The notes beneath the pieces were generated by a model that saw only the letters and a program-made list of their open reading frames with translations, did not search any database and was not told where the DNA came from. Shown in pieces: positions 35,089 through 41,766 of a DNA stretch of 43,545 bases. Source of the DNA: an uncultured Bacteroidales bacterium (GTDB taxonomy: Bacteria; Bacteroidota; Bacteroidia; Bacteroidales; FEN-979); contig CAIYJU010000002.1 in assembly GCA_903926565.1 (NCBI GenBank), positions 1 to 43,545 of the forward strand, read 5' to 3'. Both the position numbers and the translations under genes were made by a program. The number at the start of each line of letters is the position of its first letter. Position 1 is the first letter of the stretch.

Positions 35089-36504
35089 TTAAAGCCGATA
35101 CTTTTTAATCTTATACCGCAGCGTATCCCTTGATATTTTCAACAACTTTGACGCTTTTGTCTGATTATTTTCAGCCATATTCAACGCCTGTTTGATAACC
35201 TGTTTTTCCAGTCCCGACAGCGAGAGGCCTTCTTCCGGGATCTCAATTTCAAAAGGAGATACCGGTTTTTCGCCGGGCGAAGGTCCTTCTGCAGCTTCAA
35301 CCCTCCTGGCTTCGGAATGTACGTTCAGATGAACTATTTCACCCGGGAGGCTGTCTGCCTGAAGTTCAGACATCGTTTCAAGAATGACAGCCCTTTCCAT
35401 CACGTTCCGCAATTCCCTGATATTCCCGGGCCAGTTGTAGTTTGTTAACAATCCGATGGCCGATTTATGTATGCCTTTTATACTCTTTTTGAACTGGTTG
35501 TTATAGTATTTTATAAAATAATCGGCCAGCAGCGGCACGTCCTCCCTGTGTTCCCGCAACGGAGGAAGGGTGATCTGGAATACTTTCAACCGGTAATAGA
35601 GATCCTCCCGGAACGTTTTTTCCTCCACCGCCTTCTTTAAATCCTTATTGGTTGCCGCGATAATCCTGATCTCCACCGGAATGTTGGCAGTACCTCCGAC
35701 CCGCCTGATCACCCTGTTTTCAAGAACGCCCAGCAGTTTGATCTGTGTTGACATATTGATTTCCCCGATTTCATCGAGAAATACAGTACCGCCATCAGCA
35801 ATTTCAAACAGTCCCTTCTTTTGTTGCTTCGCATCGGTAAAGGCACCTTTCTCATATCCGAAGAGTTCACTTTCCAGAAGTGTTTCGGGGAGAGAAGCAC
35901 AGTTAATGGTCACAAATGGTTTCGTGCTCTGGGAGCTTTCAGCATGTATCGCCCGCGCGAAAAGATCCTTCCCCGTGCCGCTCTCGCCCAGGAGTAAAAT
36001 GGTTGTCGTTTGTGTCCTTGCAATTTTTTTTGCCAGCTGAACGATCTGTTTTAAAACCAGCGACTCTCCTATAATGTTATCAAATGTTACTGTCGCCTTT
36101 TGCTGACGTCTCAGTACATGAACTTCACGGGTTATTTCAAGATTTTGCTTGACGGCATCCAGGATGACATCCACTTCTTCAAAAGTAAACGGTTTGTTAA
36201 TGTACTCTGAAGCCCCTGCTTTCATGGCACTTACCGCAGTATCTATCGAGCCAAAGGCGGTCATGAAAACAATGGCCGTATCTGCATCCAGGGATTTGAT
36301 TTTGTGAATCACCTCCAGCCCCTGCATTTGAGGCAGTTTATTGTCAGTGAAGATAATTTCAGGGTGATGCGATTCAAACAGTTTTATACCCTCTTCTCCG
36401 GTTTCTGCCGTAATAACCTTGTAACCCGCTGAACTCAGATGCTTTTCGAGCGACCAGCGGATCAACTTTTCGTCCTCGATAACGAGGATTTTCAACTGTT
36501 TCAT
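35089..36504 (-). CDS. NtrC-family sigma-54-dependent response regulator
   Basis: 471 residues, ATG at 36504. The receiver domain (1-120) has Asp54 as phospho-acceptor in IIFTDNKLP, Glu10/Asp11, Thr82 and Lys104. The AAA+ domain has Walker A GESGTGKD (173-180), Walker B GTVFLDE (239-245) and the sigma-54 contact loop as GAFTDA (220-225) instead of GAFTGA. Glycine-to-aspartate at this place is a known natural variant and the Thr needed for sigma-54 contact is kept. A Fis-type helix-turn-helix closes the protein (about 430-471, ATKASKLL-like NQTKASKLLKISRDTLRYKI). It should activate sigma-54 promoters when phosphorylated by the kinase encoded 14 bases upstream; the candidate promoters of this locus are the obvious targets, including that of its own operon. 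Confidence 0.95.
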   Translation of the reverse strand: MKQLKILVIEDEKLIRWSLEKHLSSAGYKVITAETGEEGIKLFESHHPEIIFTDNKLPQMQGLEVIHKIKSLDADTAIVFMTAFGSIDTAVSAMKAGASEYINKPFTFEEVDVILDAVKQNLEITREVHVLRRQQKATVTFDNIIGESLVLKQIVQLAKKIARTQTTTILLLGESGTGKDLFARAIHAESSQSTKPFVTINCASLPETLLESELFGYEKGAFTDAKQQKKGLFEIADGGTVFLDEIGEINMSTQIKLLGVLENRVIRRVGGTANIPVEIRIIAATNKDLKKAVEEKTFREDLYYRLKVFQITLPPLREHREDVPLLADYFIKYYNNQFKKSIKGIHKSAIGLLTNYNWPGNIRELRNVMERAVILETMSELQADSLPGEIVHLNVHSEARRVEAAEGPSPGEKPVSPFEIEIPEEGLSLSGLEKQVIKQALNMAENNQTKASKLLKISRDTLRYKIKKYRL

Positions 36505-36518
36505 GTAGTTAAAATTAG

Positions 36519-37985
36519 TTAAAATTGCCTGTTTCCGTTTTTAACAGGCAAGGTAATATAGAAGGTACATCCCGTGTCGCTATTGTTCTCAAACCAGATT
36601 TCTCCGTTATGTTTCAGGATGATGTCTTTCGAGATTGCCAGACCGAGGCCGGTGCCTTTGGTATGGGTCGTGAAAAAAGGTTTAAAGACATCATCCTTAA
36701 CCTCATCCGGAATGCCGGCTCCGTTATCCCTCACCGAGATAAGCAGGAAATGCCGGGTTTTGTCATACCTGGTCGAGAATAAAACAACACCGCTTTCATG
36801 TATTGCCTTTACGGCGTTAAAGCTAAGGTTAAGCAGTACATTTTCCAACAGTTCATGATCAAAAAGAACCATCGGGATATCTTCCTGAAGATCAAGATCA
36901 AAGCGGATGGATTTATCATGCGATTGATGCCGCAAAAAGAAAATCATCGATTTTATTACCTCATTCATGTCGCCCTCATGCAACCGGATATCCTGTGATC
37001 TGGAATACTTTAACAAGTTGGAAATGGCCTGTTCCACACGATTTGCCTGGCGCTGAATCTCTTCCAGGATCGGCTTGTTCTGATCTTCCTTCAGGTCGGC
37101 GATAATAATTTCCATGGCCCGGGCGATACCCGTGATCGGGTTCCTGATTTCATGTGCGATGCGTGCCGACATCTCTCCGATGGTTGCCAGTTTCTGAGAA
37201 TTCTCCAGCTCCTTCTGATGATAGGAGTCCAGCTCCTTCCTGGTTTTAACAAAGGTGTCCAGCATCTCATTGAAGTTTCTCCCGAGCGTGCCCAGTTCCT
37301 TCACTTCAGGGATGGCCAGTCTCATCTCCAGCTTCCCCTGGTTTATCTGTGCAATCGTTGTCCGGAAGTGGTTCAGCGACCGCCTGATGAAGCGGTAATG
37401 CAGGAACGCCACAAGGGCAAATATGCCAGCCAGCAGAAAAACGGTATAAAGAAAACTGAATTTCCAGGTATAGGAGAGTATTTTTTCCGTGCCATGATTT
37501 GACAAATCCAGGATGATCAGTCCCAGGGTTTTTTGTGCAGGATTATGGCATGGGTAGCAGGAAGGGGTGTTTTGCATACGGATGAATACCCTGTTAAATG
37601 GGGTGGCGCATTTTTCGTATGTCTTGATGGTGATATCCTTCTCCTCTGAAAACAATTTGCTGAAGTTTTGGGTGTCGCTGTCGAGGGGACGATAGTTTGC
37701 CGGGTATATCACTTTTGCCTTCTCATTAACAAGGTAGCTCCTCAGCACATCCTTGTTCCGTTCCATGTTTTTTAAAATCGGGCGAATGATGGTGCCGTCA
37801 TGCTGTCTGATAGAAAAATAATACTGATCGCGCAACAGGTTAATATGTTCGATATTCTCCTCCGAATTTGATAATAATTTATCTTTCAGAAGATAATTGT
37901 ATATTGAAAAAGCGATGACCGAATACACAGTTATCCCGATGACCAGCGTTGCAATAATTTTAACCCGAAAAGATAACCATTTCAT
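36519..37985 (-). CDS. Sensor histidine kinase with c-type haem motif in its periplasmic domain
   Basis: 488 residues, ATG at 37985. Transmembrane helix 1 spans about 9-31 and helix 2 about 176-198, enclosing a 145-residue periplasmic domain. Within it, NTPSCYPCHNPAQKTLG holds a CXXCH motif at 143-147, so a covalently bound haem is likely; Cys126 lies nearby. A HAMP linker (about 199-255) leads to the HisKA domain with His278 in IAHEIRNP, and an ATPase domain with N box LLNLSFNAVKAI, DNGAGIPDEV and GTGLGLAI. It is a complete transmitter. The haem suggests sensing of redox state, oxygen, nitric oxide or the electron load of the cytochromes. It sits between the dodecahaem cytochrome gene (23 bases upstream) and the response regulator (14 bases downstream), in one operon. 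Confidence 0.92.
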   Translation of the reverse strand: MKWLSFRVKIIATLVIGITVYSVIAFSIYNYLLKDKLLSNSEENIEHINLLRDQYYFSIRQHDGTIIRPILKNMERNKDVLRSYLVNEKAKVIYPANYRPLDSDTQNFSKLFSEEKDITIKTYEKCATPFNRVFIRMQNTPSCYPCHNPAQKTLGLIILDLSNHGTEKILSYTWKFSFLYTVFLLAGIFALVAFLHYRFIRRSLNHFRTTIAQINQGKLEMRLAIPEVKELGTLGRNFNEMLDTFVKTRKELDSYHQKELENSQKLATIGEMSARIAHEIRNPITGIARAMEIIIADLKEDQNKPILEEIQRQANRVEQAISNLLKYSRSQDIRLHEGDMNEVIKSMIFFLRHQSHDKSIRFDLDLQEDIPMVLFDHELLENVLLNLSFNAVKAIHESGVVLFSTRYDKTRHFLLISVRDNGAGIPDEVKDDVFKPFFTTHTKGTGLGLAISKDIILKHNGEIWFENNSDTGCTFYITLPVKNGNRQF

Positions 37986-38008
37986 AGTTTAACGCGTAAG
38001 CAATATTA

Positions 38009-39706
38009 CTAATAACTCAGGGGATTATGATTTTTCCCATGGCATGTCAGGTAACACTGGCCATGATTGCTGCCCATCCCCACGAATTTTAACTGTCCGC
38101 CTGAGCTGGGGGTGACCACTCCGGTCCGGAAATTTATCAGGTTGCTGTTATTCGAAATGTTTCCCTGCGTCATGCTTATTCCATGCGGATCATGGCAGGT
38201 GTTGCAGGGAGCCCGGACCTCTGATTGCAGGTGCTTATTGTGCTGTTTAAAGGAAACATCGCTTAATATGGAAGCGCGGCTGTGACAGCTGTAGCACAGT
38301 GCATAGGCCGATGCTGATTCTGTTGTTCCGGTCGAAACAGTACCTCCGTCATTGGTAATGTTCTGCAATTTTAATATGTGGGGGTAAATTGATCCGTGGG
38401 GTGCCGGTGAAGTACCTGAGCCATCACCTGCATGGCAGCTGGTACAATACATGATACTGGAAGCCGACCAGGGAGAAATCAGGCTGGGCACCGAGGTGTT
38501 TTTACCGATTGCCGCCACCGGGTGATATGACGGATTTGCCGGGGCAAATTCGAGGAGAAGGTTGTTCTGGACAATAACCCTGGATGTTGCTGCAGGAGGA
38601 GAACCGGCACTGCCTGCATGACACCTGTAGCATACTTCATAAGCGAAGGTTGCCGAACTGACCGCGGTACCGGTTTGGGAAACACCCTTCACCCCCGCCA
38701 GCGCACCACCGGCATAAGGCGCAACCGCAGACCGGCTGTTTGACGCATGCGGATCGTGGCAGTCAACACATTCAACATGCATGTTTGTAAACAGCTGAGC
38801 CGGCTCATTGGGAGTGTGGATATTCAGGTAGTTGCCTATATTGTGGCGGTAACTCTTGCTGAATTCAGCCGCAACATTTTTCGCCGCCACATTCCCGTTA
38901 TGGCAATCGAGGCAGTTATTCTCCTCCTTCTGGTACTTCAGCAACATCACATCTGATCCGGAATTATGGGGATTGTGACAACTTTCGCACCCGTTCTGAG
39001 CCACCGTGGTGCTTGACGGCGGGGTATATGGCCACGGATCAGGAAGCACGCCATTCCACGTTTTAACGGAGGTGTTGTGGCTGCCTGAATTCCAGTTGTT
39101 GCGCTGATGACATGCATTACACAATTCCGAATTCCTTGTATCGGCTACGAGAAAATCAGGAAATAAGTTCTTATGGGGATCGTGGCAGGATGTACATTGA
39201 ACCTTCTCATTTTCAAGTGAAACCGGCGGAAGGATCGCGGCCGGGGGCTTTAGCTGGCCATCGGCCATGGCAAGTGCTGAATTATAGAGGAAGGAGACCG
39301 GATGATCATTACGGAGATTGGTTGAAAGGTTGCTGAGTCCGGCAGGCATTGTTGTGATCCCCGATTGAAAACCGGTGACAGTTGACCTGCTTAATATGCT
39401 CCCAAGGGCGATTGTTCCGTCGTGGCATGAAAGGCAAAGCATCGAAGTGCCATCGGGTTGCCCGGGCAAAGCCTGCATGGTGGCGCTTTTATAAAGAGTG
39501 TAGGTAACCCCGGGATCCCGCCTGTTCCACAGCGGCGATCGCGGCAGGGCTGTGTGCGGGGTATGACAAAAAAGGCAAATTTCCGTCTCTCCGGCAGACC
39601 TCATTCCTCCCGGCCCGTTCACTGAAAGGTTATGCTTTGAATTAACAATGGACTGGGCATAAATCAGGCCCGGAAACGAAATTAATATGATCAGTATGTA
39701 GCGCAT
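38009..39706 (-). CDS. Dodecahaem c-type cytochrome
   Basis: 565 residues from ATG 39706, with signal peptide MRYILIILISFPGLIYAQ. Eleven CXXCH motifs (CLFCH, CLSCH, CTSCH, CNACH, CESCH, CLDCH, CVDCH, CYRCH, CTSCH, CYSCH, CNTCH) and a final CX3CH (CYLTCHGKNH) give up to twelve haems. The first four occupy a module matching the tetrahaem protein at 34142 (CHTPH, PLWNR, LCLSCHDGTIA, NDHPVSFLYN, CTSCHDPH). Later haems are widely spaced, with many CHDPH/CHNPH doubled-type sites. There is no lipobox and no T9SS domain. It is probably extracellular or conduit-associated. It starts 10 bases after the NHL gene, and the haem-motif histidine kinase follows after 23 bases. Confidence 0.88.
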   Translation of the reverse strand: MRYILIILISFPGLIYAQSIVNSKHNLSVNGPGGMRSAGETEICLFCHTPHTALPRSPLWNRRDPGVTYTLYKSATMQALPGQPDGTSMLCLSCHDGTIALGSILSRSTVTGFQSGITTMPAGLSNLSTNLRNDHPVSFLYNSALAMADGQLKPPAAILPPVSLENEKVQCTSCHDPHKNLFPDFLVADTRNSELCNACHQRNNWNSGSHNTSVKTWNGVLPDPWPYTPPSSTTVAQNGCESCHNPHNSGSDVMLLKYQKEENNCLDCHNGNVAAKNVAAEFSKSYRHNIGNYLNIHTPNEPAQLFTNMHVECVDCHDPHASNSRSAVAPYAGGALAGVKGVSQTGTAVSSATFAYEVCYRCHAGSAGSPPAATSRVIVQNNLLLEFAPANPSYHPVAAIGKNTSVPSLISPWSASSIMYCTSCHAGDGSGTSPAPHGSIYPHILKLQNITNDGGTVSTGTTESASAYALCYSCHSRASILSDVSFKQHNKHLQSEVRAPCNTCHDPHGISMTQGNISNNSNLINFRTGVVTPSSGGQLKFVGMGSNHGQCYLTCHGKNHNPLSY

Positions 39707-39716
39707 TGCAAAGTGT

Positions 39717-40754
39717 TCAATGTTGTTTATTACTATATACCAGTTGAAAAACCTGGACCCTTGAATTGTAAGAATCTGCGACATAAATAAAGTCGTCCTT
39801 GTCAATATATATTCCTGATGGCATCCAAAACTCAGCTTCTCCCTGGCCCTGGGAGCCCAGGCTGATTAAATACTTTCCTGTCAGATCAAACGCCTGAACC
39901 GTATGAAACAGGGCATCCACAATGTATATGTTCCCATGAGAATCTGTCGCAACACCCTTTGGCCTTGCGAAATACCCTGAAGCATCGCCCTGCTGGCCGA
40001 AAACTGACACAATCCCGCCGGTACTTTTCAACACCTGGATTCTGAAATTCATCGCATCAACGATGTAAACCAGGCCTGCGCCGTCAATATGGATATGGGT
40101 AGGGTAGTTAAACTCACCCGGTGCCGTACCCCTCGACCCGATACGTTTTACGATTGCACCTTCCCTGTTCAACACGGTTATCCGGTGGGCATTTGTTTCA
40201 ACAACCCATATTTCACCTGTGATGGCTGACCAGGCAATTCCGGTGGGCTGCCCCAGCAACAGGGTATCGTTTACAATCTGTACCGTTTTTTTTTCAGGTG
40301 CAACCCGATAAATTTTCCCGGCATGTGAATCAGTTACAAACATGCTGTTGGATGGCCCGGCACAAATTCCTATTAACGATGAGAAATCGAATTGAGCCTT
40401 TTGCAAAAAGTGGGGGATATCACCCACCCCCTCTTTTACACCAAAAATCGACATCACCTCCTGGTCCAGCACCCAAAAGTTTTCCTTATCAACCGCAAAA
40501 ACATTCACCGGGCGGATTAATGCAGGCATTTTTTTGCCCAGAAAAATGGCATTGAAGCGATTTCGAAAACCATGGGCCTTCTGTTTATTATCTGCTGAAG
40601 GCCATTGTTTTACCCATTTCACCTGTGGAATTTCAACCAACTTTGGGTCAATTAACCCAGCTGGTTCCTGACCTTTAACGGCAGTGAACAGTGCGATCAA
40701 TATCAGGCACTGGAATACCGGGTTTTTCAGATGGTTCAGGATACTGGATTTCAT
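39717..40754 (-). CDS. Secreted NHL-repeat beta-propeller protein, first gene of the sensor operon
   Basis: 345 residues from ATG 40754; the signal segment is NPVFQCLILIALFTAVKGQ, without a lipobox. About six NHL blades follow: SMFVTDSHAGKIYRVAP, EIWVVETNAHRITVLN, LVYIVDAMNFRIQVLK, NIYIVDALFHTVQAFD and FIYVADSYNSRVQVFQ. A Trp-rich stretch (VKWVKQWPSADNKQKA) stands before the propeller, where the other NHL protein has its Pro-rich linker. NHL propellers bind proteins or other polymers. Its place directly before the dodecahaem gene, 10 bases away, suggests it helps assemble or anchor that cytochrome. A sigma-54-like promoter lies 61 bases upstream. Confidence 0.85.
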   Translation of the reverse strand: MKSSILNHLKNPVFQCLILIALFTAVKGQEPAGLIDPKLVEIPQVKWVKQWPSADNKQKAHGFRNRFNAIFLGKKMPALIRPVNVFAVDKENFWVLDQEVMSIFGVKEGVGDIPHFLQKAQFDFSSLIGICAGPSNSMFVTDSHAGKIYRVAPEKKTVQIVNDTLLLGQPTGIAWSAITGEIWVVETNAHRITVLNREGAIVKRIGSRGTAPGEFNYPTHIHIDGAGLVYIVDAMNFRIQVLKSTGGIVSVFGQQGDASGYFARPKGVATDSHGNIYIVDALFHTVQAFDLTGKYLISLGSQGQGEAEFWMPSGIYIDKDDFIYVADSYNSRVQVFQLVYSNKQH

Positions 40755-40814
40755 GGAGAAAAACAAGAGGATACAAAGTTAGGAGGATTATTCGTGTTAC
40801 TGTTCCTATGCCTT

Positions 40815-40830
40815 AGCAAATTTCGTGCTA
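40815..40830 (-). promoter_or_regulatory. Sigma-54-like promoter of the NHL-cytochrome-sensor operon
   Basis: The minus strand reads TAGCACGAAATTTGCT. Relative to TGGCACGNNNNTTGCW only the second base differs, and the -12 TTGCT is perfect. It lies 61 bases upstream of the ATG at 40754. If used, the response regulator of this operon would activate its own transcription. Confidence 0.5.
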
Positions 40831-40888
40831 TAAATTTGGAGCCCTCGTTAAACTCTCATTATAAGACCATTACGAGACAACTCCCCAA

Positions 40889-40922
40889 ATCTCTGGCAGA
40901 TTGAATTTATGGCAGATCTCTG
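40889..40922. promoter_or_regulatory. Repeated ATCTCTG/GGCAGA units in the divergent promoter region
   Basis: ATCTCTG occurs at 40889-40895 and 40916-40922, and GGCAGA at 40895-40900 and 40911-40916. They lie between the two divergent sigma-54-like promoters (40815 and 41082) and could be activator sites, but they do not resemble the repeats at 35045. The rest of 40831-41081 shows no gene. Confidence 0.2.
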
Positions 40923-41081
40923 TTATCCGGCATTGCGTCTCCTTGAGTACCTGACAAGCGTGTTTTTAACCATTCAACGTGCCGCCCCGAATAAAAGACT
41001 TTTAATATCCGCATCTTATAAGTTTGATATACCGTATCTTAACTTCCATTGATGCTAATTTTAAGATGGGAATAATAATGG

Positions 41082-41097
41082 TGGCATAATTGTTGCA
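41082..41097 (+). promoter_or_regulatory. Sigma-54 promoter of the c554-like cytochrome gene
   Basis: TGGCATAATTGTTGCA matches the sigma-54 consensus with GG and GC at exact spacing (TGGCA, then TTGCA). It lies 67 bases upstream of the ATG at 41164. It is the best of the four such sites in the locus. Confidence 0.65.
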
Positions 41098-41163
41098 AAA
41101 GGGGTGCTGTTCTTTATAAATAAGGTGAGAAATAACAAAGTATTTACAAATTCAAAAAGCACT

Positions 41164-41682
41164 ATGAAAAAATCAGCACTTGTTATTGGTTTGTTTTTTA
41201 TCGGGTTTTTACTCCATTCCCAGGATTTCAAGTATGTCGGCGCACAGAAATGTAAAATGTGCCATAATTCAGAAGAGAAGGGAAAACAGTTTACAAAGTG
41301 GACTGAAAGTTTGCATTCAAAAGCATTCGCAACACTGCAGGGCCCGGAAGCCATCAAGTATGGCAAAGAACACAACATTGCTGATCCTTCCAAAGAACCA
41401 AAATGTCTCAAATGCCATGCAACCGCTGCCGGCGTTGATGCAACTTTGATTGCAGGGCTGACGATGGAAGAGGGTGTTTCCTGTGAAACTTGTCACGGAC
41501 CAGGAAGCGCTTATAAATCCATTCCTGTCATGAAAGACCAGGCACAGTCCATAAAGAACGGGCTCATCGTTCCAACAGAGGCTCTTTGCAAAAAATGCCA
41601 CAATCCGGAAAGTCCGAATTACAAAACATTTGATTTTGCAACCTTTTCAGCCAAAATAGCTCATCCCAACCCAAAAAAATAG
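41164..41682 (+). CDS. Tetrahaem cytochrome, c554-like
   Basis: 172 residues from ATG 41164, with signal peptide MKKSALVIGLFFIGFLLHSQ. The mature protein begins FKYVGAQKCKMCHNSEEKGKQ, the usual opening of cytochrome c554-family proteins, followed by WTESLHSKAFATL. Haem motifs are CKMCH, CLKCH, CETCHGPGSAY and CKKCH. In nitrifiers c554 takes electrons from hydroxylamine oxidoreductase. In Bacteroidota such small proteins serve as periplasmic electron shuttles of unknown partner. Here it is transcribed divergently from the NHL-dodecahaem-sensor operon, so it is a candidate soluble carrier between inner membrane and conduit. The next gene follows on the same strand after 84 bases. Confidence 0.85.
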   Translation: MKKSALVIGLFFIGFLLHSQDFKYVGAQKCKMCHNSEEKGKQFTKWTESLHSKAFATLQGPEAIKYGKEHNIADPSKEPKCLKCHATAAGVDATLIAGLTMEEGVSCETCHGPGSAYKSIPVMKDQAQSIKNGLIVPTEALCKKCHNPESPNYKTFDFATFSAKIAHPNPKK

Positions 41683-41766
41683 TCCAACGTAATCTGCATG
41701 ATTTTGCCTTTGCAGAATCAGAGTTGATAAACACGGGGATTGTATCATCACTTACAAAAGAATGTC

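Noticed and set aside
35748-35850. GAFTDA in place of GAFTGA in the response regulator, as a possible loss of sigma-54 contact
   Set aside because: Aspartate at this position occurs in other functional NtrC-family activators and the contact threonine is present, so I do not treat it as a defect.
41693-41716. TCTGCA/TGCAGA hairpin between the c554-like gene and the NHL-Ig gene as a terminator
   Set aside because: It has a short stem, a 12-base loop and no U run, so it is not enough to split the two genes into separate transcripts.
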